Shown: positions 52,731-62,780 of the stretch, in pieces
Layout of the letters: the number at the start of each line of letters is the position of its first letter
Numbering within the stretch: the stretch's first letter is position 1
NCBI GenBank assembly: GCA_029007825.1
Contig: JAQXIO010000039.1
Location: 1-62,804, forward strand
Origin: Bacteroidales bacterium
Lineage (GTDB): Bacteria > Bacteroidota > Bacteroidia > Bacteroidales > JAQXIO01
DNA length: 62,804 nt
Direction of reading: 5' to 3'
Notes under the pieces: generated by a model
Told to the model about the DNA's origin: nothing
The model's database searches: none
The model's input: the letters and a program-made list of their open reading frames with translations, nothing else
Position numbers and translations under genes: made by a program

Positions 52731-55700
52731 CTATTTTCTCCAAATATTCCTAAGCATAAAATCTTTTTCCGTTAAAGAGAGTTCTTTTTCCGGTTTGTCT
52801 TCAAATTTTATATCCCTCAGGCGTTGTATTATCCGATTCAGATTCTGGATTATCTTCATTCTGTTTACATTATCCCACCTTATTAAATCGACAGCTAAAT
52901 TCCTTTTTATATTTTCGAACAGGCTGGGGTGGTTCTTTGCCAGCGCAACCGTATTATTCAACAGCCACTTGGCGAATCTGTGGTTTGCGTTTACGGGGTT
53001 ATTCCCGATTCTTAAAACATGATCCGTATCGTAGGGCACAAAAAACAGAGGGGGATAGTAATCGAGCGCTTCCACAACAGCCCAACCGCTGTCATTCAAA
53101 GCTATAAGTTGTTTTTCTTCGACTAAATACTGAACGGGCAGATGTTTCTGAATAATCATCATTTTACAAATATCCAAAAAAGAGGGTTTATTCCAGATAT
53201 CTGATCCATAAATACTACTAATGTCTGCAATGCCCTTAATTACATAGGTATTACCGCTATTTATTCCTTCTTTGATCTGCTTTGCCGTTAATTTACCCTT
53301 ATCGGTAACGATCCGAATTTCATTATACCATCCATCGTCCGATTTAATATTCTTGTCTTCCAATAACCGGCCATACGAAAAATTTTCACAACCGATCAGC
53401 TCGGTAAATATATCACCATCATTATTCGGAATATTTTTAAAAGCTCTCGCAAACATCAGGCTTATATCGGAATATACCTGCCACGGAATTCCTTTCAGCT
53501 CGTCTCTCGACAGGGAGAGGTCTGGGCGTAAAGCATCCTTCAATGCTATGTTGTACCGGATAAATCCATCGAATAGCGGATTATTTATCTCAAAAACAAA
53601 TTCTTTACATTCTACCGGGACAAAGATTCCATTATGCGATATCCAGTGGTATTTCAGTTGGGGGACACGCTCTCTTATCTCTTCCGTAAGTTCGGGCAAC
53701 GCTGTCTCAAAAATCCTTACCGCTTCTTTATACTCTGATTTCTGTTTCAGGAAGTCATCGACTTCTTTAATTAATAATTCCAGTTTTGCATGCAGGTGGG
53801 CAGGATATGTTCCGATTAATTTCCGCATGCTTTTTTCAAAATCGGGCCATTTACGAGGATCTTTTCTTTGCAGTGCACGCGCTATTTTACGAAACTTAGA
53901 GCCCAGTTGCTCACTGCCGCTGAATTCATCAATTTCACGCGACAGAATTTCAATTCTCTCCGGGTCAACGTCTTTTTCCTGTTCGATCTTTTTCTTTATT
54001 TCCAACACCTGAATAAGCAGTTCGCGGGGACTCTTGATAAAAAACATCTCTTTACCGGAATATTCTCCGGATTTATCTTCGACATCGATTATATTTATTA
54101 ATCTTCTGCATGCTCTCTCAACATATTTGTTTGAAAAATCTTCAGATAGATTTTCTATTTTATTACGAATCAAGCTATCCTGAGCTTTCATATCCCACTC
54201 TATTCTCTCAAACTTCCGGGCTTTAACCGTATCTTCGTATGCTGCTATCAAATTTATATCTTTGTTCAGCTTGCCCCATTTTATCTTCAAATTACGCTGC
54301 TCTATCTCATCCTGAAAAAAGATGCTATCTTTTTCGGGAATACGGATTAATCCGTAAATTGCCTGTCCCTTTAAATTTTCAGAAGGAGAATGGACGGAGA
54401 GATCAAGGGGATTGATTTCTATCGTCAATTCTCCGGAGAATTTCATTTTCAATGTGTCTTCGATTTGGGACTGAATATTTTTACTGACCGGGATTTCGAA
54501 CGGTTCGAGCCATTTGTTAGCGATCAGATCGTTGTAATTGCCTCCGACGCGTGCGCCGTTGTACGTTACCGGGACGGGGGAACATACTATATATTTGTTT
54601 AACACCGACTCGAGGTGAAAACTTCCGGTTTCCTTGCGGGGATCGAGCCTGACTGCAATGGAGGTACCGAATTCGCCAGGTTTCCGGTATTTTTCCTGAC
54701 TATCGGCTTCACCGGGCATAGCCAGAGGGGCGTGTTTTTCTTTCTCTTTTTTCAGGATATAAAAGTTGTTCAGTCCTTTCAGGCTCATCCTTAAGGCATT
54801 GTGTTCACTGCGGGAGGTTACTTTCCTTGTATTGAGTTCCATGCTGTCGCCTACGATAAAGCAGGATAAGACGCCGATACCGAAGCGGCTGATGGGCATA
54901 AAGTCGGTTTTATAGTTCAGCATTTCTACCTGGAAGCGCTCGGACCTGTAATAGGAGTTGCCGACTTTAAGAAAGAAACCGGTTATGATTTCTTCATCCA
55001 TCCCCATACCGTAATCGTCGATCCTGAGCCAGGTGTAGCCGTCTTTATCGGTCCAGTAAGAGATCCGGATGGGTTCGGGTTCAAAAGCCGTGTTACCGGT
55101 ACTTTTTTCATAAATAACGCGCAGTCTTGTGGTATCGATGGCGTTCTGCACAAGTTCCCTGATAAATGCGTATTTGTCGGAGTAGAGGTTTTCGCCCATC
55201 AGGAGATCCATAATTTGTTCCTGCTCCAACGTAAATCGGTAATTGCCATAGGCATAGCCTTTGCTTTTGACATCTTTCCTGTCGATGGCGAGCGGCAGCT
55301 TTATGTCGTGCCATTTCGGGGAACAGTATTTCAATACGGAAGCGCACTTTTCTATTTCGGTTTCGATCACGTCGAGAAACTGCCTGACGTCGTATTCAAC
55401 GGCGGGATCGGTGGGTGCTGCGATAAATTTTATTGCGTACCGTTCGTCGCGTGTGTGGGAGGGAAAGACAAAACCGGTGGAACAGAGGTGTTTTTTCCAT
55501 TCTATATCGCTGTTTTTTTCTCTTCTGCTTTTCCGTTCGGAGAGCCCGAGGTATTCGTATATCTCTTCGGGGGAGCGGGAGTTGTCGAAGTCGAGAATGT
55601 CGGCGAGCCTGAGCAGGATGGAACAGAACAGGAGGTCTGCGCTTCCGCAAAAATCGGTTTCCAGATTTTCCCATTTGCTGACTTCGGAGACGGCAAAGCC

Positions 55701-56240
55701 ATGGCTTTTACAAACGAGGGCGACGGCGTCGTTGAGGGGGAAGCCGTTCCAGAGGATTTCGCCCATCGCTTTTATATGGTCTTCGCTTCTTTGGGGGTGT
55801 ATCCACCGGCAATACCATTCGGCGACATCGTCGGGAAGGGCATTCTTGTTTTCTTCGGCGGCGTTCTGGTATTTCCTGAGCTTTAAAAGGGCTCCGGGGT
55901 GCTCTTCGATAAATTGCTTAAAATAGATTTCTTCCTGCAGGTTGTTCCGCTCGTCATGTGAAAAGACCATTCCGATATCGTGGTAATAGGCACTTAACAT
56001 GAGGATTGCGAGTTCGAGCGCTGAAGCGTTTTCAATCTTACTGCCGAGCAGCTTTTCGATTAAATCGATGAGATTGAGGGAGTGGGATTCGTTGTGCAGG
56101 GTATAGGTAGGAAAGGTATCCCTGACCAACATCAGGCGGTCGGCTGCTTTCCGGATAAACTCCGCAACGACGGCCTGTTGCTTTTCGTCGGCTTTGGAAG
56201 CAAAGGTTTTCCAGAGTGTCGTGTCTTTTATATCTTTCAT
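52731..56240 (-). CDS. Large HD-phosphohydrolase plus Hsp90-type ATPase protein
   Basis: A 1169-residue cytoplasmic protein. The N-terminal part (about 25-240) is an HD domain: TLHNESHS (H49, H53), YYHDIGM (H87, D88) and RLADILDFDN (D214). A GHKL ATPase of the Hsp90/MutL type follows (about 325-560): N box RELVQNAIDTTRLRV (361-375), IDDYGMGM (407-414) and SRFGIGVLSCF (451-461). The last 600 residues have helical and mixed stretches of unknown type. I do not know an experimentally defined family. HD plus GHKL fusions of this size occur as single genes in bacteria and are suspected stress or antiviral effectors. It stands alone between tex and a sensor kinase, in a part of the window that also holds the orphan Cas3. 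Confidence 0.8.
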   Translation of the reverse strand: MKDIKDTTLWKTFASKADEKQQAVVAEFIRKAADRLMLVRDTFPTYTLHNESHSLNLIDLIEKLLGSKIENASALELAILMLSAYYHDIGMVFSHDERNNLQEEIYFKQFIEEHPGALLKLRKYQNAAEENKNALPDDVAEWYCRWIHPQRSEDHIKAMGEILWNGFPLNDAVALVCKSHGFAVSEVSKWENLETDFCGSADLLFCSILLRLADILDFDNSRSPEEIYEYLGLSERKSRREKNSDIEWKKHLCSTGFVFPSHTRDERYAIKFIAAPTDPAVEYDVRQFLDVIETEIEKCASVLKYCSPKWHDIKLPLAIDRKDVKSKGYAYGNYRFTLEQEQIMDLLMGENLYSDKYAFIRELVQNAIDTTRLRVIYEKSTGNTAFEPEPIRISYWTDKDGYTWLRIDDYGMGMDEEIITGFFLKVGNSYYRSERFQVEMLNYKTDFMPISRFGIGVLSCFIVGDSMELNTRKVTSRSEHNALRMSLKGLNNFYILKKEKEKHAPLAMPGEADSQEKYRKPGEFGTSIAVRLDPRKETGSFHLESVLNKYIVCSPVPVTYNGARVGGNYNDLIANKWLEPFEIPVSKNIQSQIEDTLKMKFSGELTIEINPLDLSVHSPSENLKGQAIYGLIRIPEKDSIFFQDEIEQRNLKIKWGKLNKDINLIAAYEDTVKARKFERIEWDMKAQDSLIRNKIENLSEDFSNKYVERACRRLINIIDVEDKSGEYSGKEMFFIKSPRELLIQVLEIKKKIEQEKDVDPERIEILSREIDEFSGSEQLGSKFRKIARALQRKDPRKWPDFEKSMRKLIGTYPAHLHAKLELLIKEVDDFLKQKSEYKEAVRIFETALPELTEEIRERVPQLKYHWISHNGIFVPVECKEFVFEINNPLFDGFIRYNIALKDALRPDLSLSRDELKGIPWQVYSDISLMFARAFKNIPNNDGDIFTELIGCENFSYGRLLEDKNIKSDDGWYNEIRIVTDKGKLTAKQIKEGINSGNTYVIKGIADISSIYGSDIWNKPSFLDICKMMIIQKHLPVQYLVEEKQLIALNDSGWAVVEALDYYPPLFFVPYDTDHVLRIGNNPVNANHRFAKWLLNNTVALAKNHPSLFENIKRNLAVDLIRWDNVNRMKIIQNLNRIIQRLRDIKFEDKPEKELSLTEKDFMLRNIWRK

Positions 56241-56773
56241 GGTTTTGTCTTATCAGTATTAGAGCTTGTTTAAATTTTATAGAAATAACTATTTAAAAGT
56301 CTGTTCCGGTCGTAATAAAAATTATTCTCATTCCATTCCGGATAAAATTTTAAACAGACTCTTAAAATCCACAGGGACGGGGATTTGTAAAATGTCCTTG
56401 TCTTTATTCTATTTTTCTATGGTGTTACAAATATGCATAAAAATACGGATATTTCAATTTATGTTTTTATTGTTTACCGATAAAACCCATTAAAAAGTTT
56501 TTTCGTTTTATTCTTCTTCCTTTTAGCAATAAAACAAGGCCGGCACCCTGCAAACACGGATGGTAAGAGGAGATTTATTTGTAATGACGCCGATTTGCAA
56601 GAAAAATTAGTATGCATTCTCACGATTCCGCAAGGCCGCAAGGCATACAGCTGCAATTTATTGTCTTTCAATCGTTTAAAAATATATTTTAACCATATTC
56701 AGAATCTACTCTAAAGTAATTTAAAAGCATTCATATAAATATTCTTTTTTTCGTTTTAGCCGAAAATAAAACC
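56241..56773. other. Gap without genes, about 530 bases
   Basis: AT-rich DNA between divergent genes. I see no RNA or repeat. It should hold the promoter of the minus-strand HD-ATPase gene, but no clear TAnnTTTG box is visible there. Confidence 0.4.
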
Positions 56774-56781
56774 TACATTTG
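56774..56781 (+). promoter_or_regulatory. -7 box of the hybrid sensor gene
   Basis: TACATTTG fits TAnnTTTG. The transcript should begin near 56788, so the in-frame ATG at 56793 is too close and ATG 56835 is the better start. Confidence 0.5.
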
Positions 56782-56834
56782 CAACTTATTCAGTGTTTTT
56801 ATTTATACGGATTTTCCCTCTAATCCATAATATT

Positions 56835-59800
56835 ATGAGTTGTTATTTCCCGGACAGAAAAAGTTTTTTCTGTTTACTTTTCTGTCTTCTCTTTCCTGTC
56901 CGGGTTATATGTCAACCCAACCCCGAGCCTACCGGAAACAAATCTAACAGCATACTGGTTATCAACTCGTATACGGAGTCGTCGCCATGGAGCAACGATT
57001 ATACTTCTTTCATTTATGCGGCCATTAAAAAGCAGGGGGTACATCATCCGGTTTATATCGAGAATATGAATATGCTGATGATCAATAACGAGGCGGAACT
57101 GGATGAAACAAAAAGCGAATTGTTCAAGAAATACGATGATTACAAACCGAGTGCTATTATATTGCTGGGAATGAACCCCTGGGTTTTGCTGGGCGAAGAT
57201 ATCCGCGCGAAATGGCACGATGTTCCTGTTATTATCTGCGTGGAGAATGATTTTACGGGGCCACGCGATGCTTACTTAAAGAAATATGCGGTTCCGACAA
57301 ACAAACAGATTCCACTCGATAAACTTGCCAATGACAACCGGATTACGGTTATGTATGTCCCGACGTTTATCAGGGAGACGGTTTCGCTGATGAAGCGGGT
57401 GAACCCGAAGATGAAAAAGGTGCTGTTCCTTTCGGACGGCCGCTATGTGAGCGCACAAAGGAGAGCCGAACTGGAAGAGGTGGTGGAGAATGATTTCAGG
57501 GATTTAGAAACGGAGAACCTGATAGCGGGTGAGGTAACGGAGGATTCACTGATCAGTGCACTGAAAAATGCCGATGCGGAGACGGGAATTCTTTTTTATT
57601 CGTGGTATCAGAAAAGTATACAGGGTGGCAATGTGATTTTACTGACGAATATGCAGCGTATCGTGGATAGTTATACGACACAGCCTGTTTTTACGCTGAA
57701 CGATATCGGTGTTTCGAGCCGGGGTATGCTTGGAGGCTATTTCTATCCGAGCATTGCAATCGAGGAGATGGTATTCAACACTCTCCGGGAGGCGCTTGCG
57801 GGAAGGACTTTCGACCGTGTCGTTTCTCCATCGGGGGCATCGCCTGTAATCAATTACCTTACTCTTCTGGATAAAGGTCTTTCGGTGCGCTCGCTACCGA
57901 AAGATACTTTTTTTTATATGAAACCGGAGAGTTTCTGGGATAAATACCAGTATTATATTATCGTTCCGGCGTGCGTGCTGCTGCTATTACTGTTGTATAA
58001 GGAGCTGAGCGACCGTAAGCGGATGAAGCTGATGAGCAGTTACCTGAGCCTTTTCAACAATATGCCTGTGGCTTACCTGAAGGTGAAACTGATCTGCAAC
58101 GCTTCGGGAAATGTTACGGATTCGGAGATTATCGAGGTGAATCCTTCTTTCGTATCGCTGTTTCACGGGCCGACAAAGATGAAGGGGATGAGGATGAGCG
58201 AGTTCGTGGGTGAGGATTTCAGCCAGATATTAGAGTTTATCCGGGTGATTAACAACAATAAGCAGAAGATGTCTTTCCAATATTATATAAAGGAGACGGA
58301 TGTTTACCTGAATATTCTTCTTATCTCGTCGGAGAATGGGAAGTGGGTGGAGATTTTCTGCATGGATAATACGCAACTTGCCAAGATGCAGCAGTTGTTG
58401 CATAATGTGAACCATAAGCTTGCGATGTCGCTGGATGTTGCGAATCTCGTGCCGTGGAAATGGGATCTGGTGAGGCATGTCATTTTGTGCGACGTGAACA
58501 AGCCTGCGGAACTGAGCTCGGCGGAGCATCTGATAGACGAAGAGCAGCTATCGGTTGACGATTCGCTTTATTTTACGAAGATATACAAGGGTGACCGGGA
58601 ACGGGTGCGAAAGTCGTACGAGGACCTGATAACGGGTAAAGCGGAGAAGGTGCGGGAGGAGTACCGTGTGCTGAGCATGGAGAAGCGGCACGGGCATTTC
58701 GAATGGGTGGAGGCGCAGGCTATCGTGGGCGACCGCGATGCGGAGGGGAGGCCTTTGTCTTTAATCGGGTCGTCGCAGATCATTACCAACCGCAAAATGA
58801 TGCAGGAGGAGTTGATACAGGCGAAAGTGAAGGCGGAGGAGTCGAACCGCCTGAAGTCTGCTTTTCTTGCGAATATGAGCCATGAGATACGGACGCCGTT
58901 GAATGCGATCGTGGGTTTCTCGGGTATCCTGGCTTCGAGCGAGGAGAAGGAGGAGAAGTTAGAGTATCTGAATATTATCGAGAATAATAACGAGTTGTTG
59001 CTTCAACTGATCAACGATATTCTGGATTTATCGAAGATAGAGGCGGGTACGTTCGAATTTATCTATACGGATATAGAGTTGAACGTTTTGTTGAAGGAGT
59101 TGGAGCATTCTATGCAACTGAGGATAAAGGATAAAAAGGTGGCACTGGTTTTCGAGGAGTTTACGGAGGGTTTCCGTATCAATACGGATAAGAACCGGTT
59201 GCTTCAGCTTATCTGCAATTTTATCACGAATGCGATGAAGTTTACGGCAGAGGGGAGCATTCGTTTCGGCTACCGCCTGTGTGACAATGGGTTTGTGTAC
59301 TTTTATGTAAGGGATACGGGGTGCGGCATTCCTGCGGAGAAGTTAGATAGTATTTTCGACCGTTTCGTGAAGCTGAACAGTTTCGTGCAGGGTACGGGTT
59401 TAGGGCTTTCTATCTGTAAAACGATCGTTGAGCATATGGGGGGTAAAATCGGAGTAGAGTCGGAAACGGGCAAGGGATCGACGTTCTGGTTTACACTGCC
59501 TTACCGCGAGGCCGGGGAAAAAGAGCCGGAGAGTCCTCAGGAGACGGAGGCGCCGATAAAGATCGAACGGAGCAAGCTGACGGTTCTCGTTGCGGAAGAT
59601 AATCCGGGCAATTTCAAATTGTTCGATTCGATACTGAAAAACGAATATACAATCGTACATGCGTGGAACGGCGAAGAGGCGGTGCGGTTGTTTCAGGAGT
59701 ATTCGCCCCATATCGTGCTGATGGATATCAATATGCCGCAGGTGGACGGTTACGAGGCTACGCGGCAGATACGGGAGTTGTCGGCTTCGGTTCCTATTAT

Positions 59801-59945
59801 TGCGGTAACGGCTTATGCTTTCGCTACAGACGAGGCGCGGATCAATGAGTCGGGCTTTAACGGTTATCTTACGAAACCTATCAATGCCGATAAACTGAAA
59901 AACCAAATGCTGACTTTGCTGAAGAAGCGCCTGATTTTTATCTGA
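56835..59945 (+). CDS. Hybrid sensor histidine kinase/response regulator
   Basis: A 1036-residue two-component hybrid. The start at 56835 gives a signal peptide ([18 protein letters not shown]). The periplasmic part (about 30-375) resembles ABC-type substrate-binding sensor domains ([20 protein letters not shown]). A membrane span ([16 protein letters not shown]) comes next, then PAS-like domains. The kinase follows with [20 protein letters not shown] (phospho-acceptor His683), [16 protein letters not shown] and [11 protein letters not shown]. The C-terminal receiver domain has LVAEDNPGN and [16 protein letters not shown] (phospho-acceptor Asp964). There is no DNA-binding domain, so it is not a classical Bacteroides HTCS and must signal to another protein. 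Its partner is not visible here. Confidence 0.92.
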   Translation: MSCYFPDRKSFFCLLFCLLFPVRVICQPNPEPTGNKSNSILVINSYTESSPWSNDYTSFIYAAIKKQGVHHPVYIENMNMLMINNEAELDETKSELFKKYDDYKPSAIILLGMNPWVLLGEDIRAKWHDVPVIICVENDFTGPRDAYLKKYAVPTNKQIPLDKLANDNRITVMYVPTFIRETVSLMKRVNPKMKKVLFLSDGRYVSAQRRAELEEVVENDFRDLETENLIAGEVTEDSLISALKNADAETGILFYSWYQKSIQGGNVILLTNMQRIVDSYTTQPVFTLNDIGVSSRGMLGGYFYPSIAIEEMVFNTLREALAGRTFDRVVSPSGASPVINYLTLLDKGLSVRSLPKDTFFYMKPESFWDKYQYYIIVPACVLLLLLLYKELSDRKRMKLMSSYLSLFNNMPVAYLKVKLICNASGNVTDSEIIEVNPSFVSLFHGPTKMKGMRMSEFVGEDFSQILEFIRVINNNKQKMSFQYYIKETDVYLNILLISSENGKWVEIFCMDNTQLAKMQQLLHNVNHKLAMSLDVANLVPWKWDLVRHVILCDVNKPAELSSAEHLIDEEQLSVDDSLYFTKIYKGDRERVRKSYEDLITGKAEKVREEYRVLSMEKRHGHFEWVEAQAIVGDRDAEGRPLSLIGSSQIITNRKMMQEELIQAKVKAEESNRLKSAFLANMSHEIRTPLNAIVGFSGILASSEEKEEKLEYLNIIENNNELLLQLINDILDLSKIEAGTFEFIYTDIELNVLLKELEHSMQLRIKDKKVALVFEEFTEGFRINTDKNRLLQLICNFITNAMKFTAEGSIRFGYRLCDNGFVYFYVRDTGCGIPAEKLDSIFDRFVKLNSFVQGTGLGLSICKTIVEHMGGKIGVESETGKGSTFWFTLPYREAGEKEPESPQETEAPIKIERSKLTVLVAEDNPGNFKLFDSILKNEYTIVHAWNGEEAVRLFQEYSPHIVLMDINMPQVDGYEATRQIRELSASVPIIAVTAYAFATDEARINESGFNGYLTKPINADKLKNQMLTLLKKRLIFI

Positions 59946-59955
59946 GTCTTAGGGC

Positions 59956-60972
59956 TTATAGCAACGAAATCTCTTTACGCGGCGGAGTGACAAGTTCGCC
60001 GGGAAGGATTTTCCTTACCGTTCGGTCGGTCTGCCCTTCAATCGTACCGATCAATATACTAACGGCTTCGCTTCCCATGGTTTCGATGGGTTGGCGGACA
60101 TAGGGTATAAAGGGGGTCATAAAATCGAAAGCGTCGTTGTGGTCGAACGATACGATGGGTATTTCGGAGCGATCGGGCACATGATCGTCGAATATCTTTT
60201 TGAGGCCGTTGTACGACAGGGTATTGGTGGCAAAGAATATGCCATCGTGCTTCGCGAGTGTTTCTTTGCAGAGGGTGCGGTCAATGTCTTCGCCGATTCC
60301 GGAGAAAAGAATTTCCCTGACTTCTACATTTCGGGATAGCCCCGCCGCGCTTACCGCATCGAGGAATCCCTGCTTGCGCTGCCGCATATGGATAAGCCCG
60401 CTTTTATAGGTTACCATAAGGGGTGCTGTGCAGCCCCTCTCAATCAACAGGTTTGTCGCTTTTTTTGCGGCTTCGTAATTATCGACAACGACGTAAGAGG
60501 TATCGAGTTCGGGCAGATAGCGGTCAAGGAGCACGAGGTTTTCGTTTTCTTCCATCATCTGCCGGACGGTTCCGAGGGAGTTTTCTATGGGCACTATGAT
60601 AAAGCCGTCGACCGATTTGCTTCTCAGCGTGGCTATGATGTTGCTGAATTGTTGTTCGTCTTCATTGGAGTTGGCGAATATAACGGAGTAGCCCAGCTTA
60701 TTCGCTTTATCTTCTATGGCGCGTGCCAGTTGTGCAAAAAAGGGGTTGGAGATGTCGGCTACGATGAGTCCGATGGTGTGTGTGCGTCCGTTGCGCAGGC
60801 TGCGCGCCAATGTATTGGGCTGGTAATTCATTTCACGGGCTATACGGCGGACTCTCGCGGCGGCCTCCTTCCCTACCCTTTGCTCTTTTTCTTTTCCGGA
60901 TAGGACAAAGGATACAAGTGTCACGGATACACCAGCTTCGCGGGCTATGTCTTTTAAAGATACTTTTTTCAC
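59956..60972 (-). CDS. LacI-family transcriptional regulator
   Basis: A 338-residue repressor or activator. The N-terminal helix-turn-helix (MKKVSLKDIAREAGVSVTLV, then the hinge YQPNTLARSLRNG) is followed by the periplasmic-binding-like effector domain (THTIGLIVADISNPFFAQLA). The length is typical. It ends 11 bases from the convergent hybrid sensor gene. A LacI-type palindrome lies in its own promoter (61005-61020), so it probably regulates itself. No sugar operon lies nearby to name an effector; the nearest candidates for control are GH92 and other loci outside the window. Confidence 0.94.
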   Translation of the reverse strand: MKKVSLKDIAREAGVSVTLVSFVLSGKEKEQRVGKEAAARVRRIAREMNYQPNTLARSLRNGRTHTIGLIVADISNPFFAQLARAIEDKANKLGYSVIFANSNEDEQQFSNIIATLRSKSVDGFIIVPIENSLGTVRQMMEENENLVLLDRYLPELDTSYVVVDNYEAAKKATNLLIERGCTAPLMVTYKSGLIHMRQRKQGFLDAVSAAGLSRNVEVREILFSGIGEDIDRTLCKETLAKHDGIFFATNTLSYNGLKKIFDDHVPDRSEIPIVSFDHNDAFDFMTPFIPYVRQPIETMGSEAVSILIGTIEGQTDRTVRKILPGELVTPPRKEISLL

Positions 60973-60992
60973 AGCTTTATTTTAAGGTATCG

Positions 60993-61000
60993 CAAAGGTA
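60993..61000 (-). promoter_or_regulatory. -7 box of the LacI-family regulator gene
   Basis: On the minus strand TACCTTTG matches TAnnTTTG, 21 bases before the start codon. Confidence 0.55.
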
Positions 61001-61004
61001 AATG

Positions 61005-61020
61005 GCTAAATCGGTTTAGC
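61005..61020. promoter_or_regulatory. Probable LacI-family operator
   Basis: GCTAAATCGGTTTAGC is an inverted repeat with arms GCTAAA/TTTAGC and a central CG, containing AAnCGnTT as expected for LacI/GalR-type sites. It lies 4 bases upstream of the -7 box, where bound protein would block RNA polymerase. Confidence 0.7.
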
Positions 61021-61214
61021 ACATTTGATCCGGTATGTTTTACAGCACAACCGGGAGGGCTGTTGTCCTTTTTCCGACAAGGCTTTCCGCCTTTATCGAT
61101 CAATCCGGAATGAGAGCCGTTCTCTTTTGACCGCATCCGTTAATTTACAGTCGTCGATGAAACAGTGTCCTAAACAACGAACTGCCCATCATTCCGGATT
61201 TTTCAGGTGCCTTG

Positions 61215-61544
61215 TCAATTCTGCTCCTGCAGAAATACGAGTATCCAATTCTTTTTATCGGTACAATCGCCTCCGATGTATCTCAGTTTCGACTTATAGT
61301 TGAAACGTTTTAGGGTTTCATTACCTTTATCGGTATAGTCAAAATAGGAGGTGATGATATAGGTACCGTCTTCCTGTTCGGCTATCGTATAATTGGCGGT
61401 CGGGAAAGCCATATTTTCCAGATATCCGGCAATCACATCCTCTATCAAAACCTGATTTACATCATAAATCTCTTTTTGTTCGGGTACTCTGTTACACGCC
61501 ACGCATAATAACAGCGCAGAAATGATTAGCGTAGTTTTTACCAT
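61215..61544 (-). CDS. Small lipoprotein of unknown function
   Basis: A 109-residue lipoprotein. The start is taken at ATG 61544 (MVKTTLIISALLLCVAC), nine codons inside the longest frame, because this gives a standard lipobox signal peptide with Cys17. The mature part of about 90 residues looks like a small alpha-beta fold (VLIEDVIAGYLENMAFPTAN; FNYKSKLRYIGG) and ends in VFLQEQN. I do not recognise a family. It is a single minus-strand gene. Confidence 0.72.
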   Translation of the reverse strand: MVKTTLIISALLLCVACNRVPEQKEIYDVNQVLIEDVIAGYLENMAFPTANYTIAEQEDGTYIITSYFDYTDKGNETLKRFNYKSKLRYIGGDCTDKKNWILVFLQEQN

Positions 61545-61829
61545 ATAAGTTATCGATTTTCGGTTATACAAATAAACGAATAAATTCCTGTTTCACAAGT
61601 ATAGAAGAAGATTAAATTCACAATTCAACAATTTTATTTTCACGAACACAGGATTTGTATTTTTTGTTTGCGCAAAGGAAATAAAAAGTGTTATCGCAAG
61701 GAACCGAGGTTTTCCGGAGGGAAACATATTTATTGTAAAACAAAAGTTCGGATAGTAAATAAGGGCTTTTTGCTTATATTTCCGGGAATCAGGACAGTTT
61801 CCTTTCGTTCCGGAAGCTCTTCTCTCCTA
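61545..61829. other. Gap without genes, about 285 bases
   Basis: Nothing is visible apart from an open plus-strand frame (61668-62003) that is a shadow of the downstream minus-strand gene. Confidence 0.35.
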
Positions 61830-62780
61830 CTATTCGATCAGGAGTTGTCCGCTTTGAAGGGCTTTGCCATCACTGCCAGTGAGGCGGTAGTGGTGGAGGC
61901 CTTTGCTATGAGGCGGGGGTGTGACGGTGGAATGAGAGGTTATCAGGGTTTGGGTGTAGGTTATACGTCCTTGTGGGTCGAACAGTTCGAAACGGACGGG
62001 TAAAAGGATTTCGCCGAAATCGATATGGAGGATTTCTTTGACGGGGTTAGGGTAAAGAAGTGCTGTTTGCTTTTGTTGGGTATCTTCTACGCCAACGCCG
62101 AACCAGCAGAAGGGCTCTTTACAAACATCTTTGTTGTGGTAAACGATGCTGTCGCCTTGTTTGAGGCTAATGAGTTTGGGATAGTAATACGAGCCCCTTA
62201 TTGGAAAATTAATTGAATAGAAAAAAAGACCTCTTAAACTACCTATACCCTCAATCCATTCATCCTGCCCAATAGAATTACCTTCTATTTTATAATGTTT
62301 TCTATTCAAAGTATCTTCTGTTAAATCATATATTTTAGGAAAATCCACATCTGTGAGAAAAAACGATGGTACCGAAGCTTCGAACTCGAAGTCAACAAAA
62401 AAATTAATTGTAATCCCTTCTCCTTTACCTTTTGAAAAATCATATAACAATAATTCTTTATCAGAATTACTAATATTTGGATAAAGCCACACTTTTCTTT
62501 CTTCTGTCCGAATAGCTCCAATATATTCGCCTCCTTCATCTATATTAAGGGTGGTATCACTAAGTTGATAAAGTTTACCATATTGCTTTTCGTTTATTAC
62601 CGTATCACCAGTTAAGCCATATAAAAGCATTTGGGGCTGAAAATCGGTTTTTATACACCAGATAGCATCTTTTTCGGGAAAAACACTGTTTTGTGAACTA
62701 ATAATAACAGGGAAAAAGAATAATAGCCCCAAGACTATTTTCAGCCATACAATTCGGCGGGGATGTGTTAAGGTTTTCAT
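61830..62780 (-). CDS. Type IX secretion cargo protein with C-terminal sorting domain
   Basis: A 316-residue secreted protein. A signal peptide (about 1-30) precedes a beta-rich body without a recognised family (about 31-235). The last 75 residues are a type A sorting domain of the type IX (Por) secretion system, with LYPNPVKEILHIDFGE, the central FELFDPQGRITYTQTL and the terminal GLHHYRLTGSDGKALQSGQL. The domain is cleaved during export, and the protein is attached to the surface or released. Its presence implies that the organism encodes the Por machinery elsewhere. Confidence 0.88.
   Translation of the reverse strand: MKTLTHPRRIVWLKIVLGLLFFFPVIISSQNSVFPEKDAIWCIKTDFQPQMLLYGLTGDTVINEKQYGKLYQLSDTTLNIDEGGEYIGAIRTEERKVWLYPNISNSDKELLLYDFSKGKGEGITINFFVDFEFEASVPSFFLTDVDFPKIYDLTEDTLNRKHYKIEGNSIGQDEWIEGIGSLRGLFFYSINFPIRGSYYYPKLISLKQGDSIVYHNKDVCKEPFCWFGVGVEDTQQKQTALLYPNPVKEILHIDFGEILLPVRFELFDPQGRITYTQTLITSHSTVTPPPHSKGLHHYRLTGSDGKALQSGQLLIE

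Noticed and set aside
56740..56792. Possible second LacI-type operator before the hybrid sensor gene
   Set aside because: The stretch TTTTAGCCGAAAATAAAA has only weak symmetry and does not match the palindrome at 61005-61020.
61668..62003. Plus-strand frame of 111 codons
   Set aside because: It is a shadow of the type IX cargo gene on the other strand, whose sorting domain is unmistakable.
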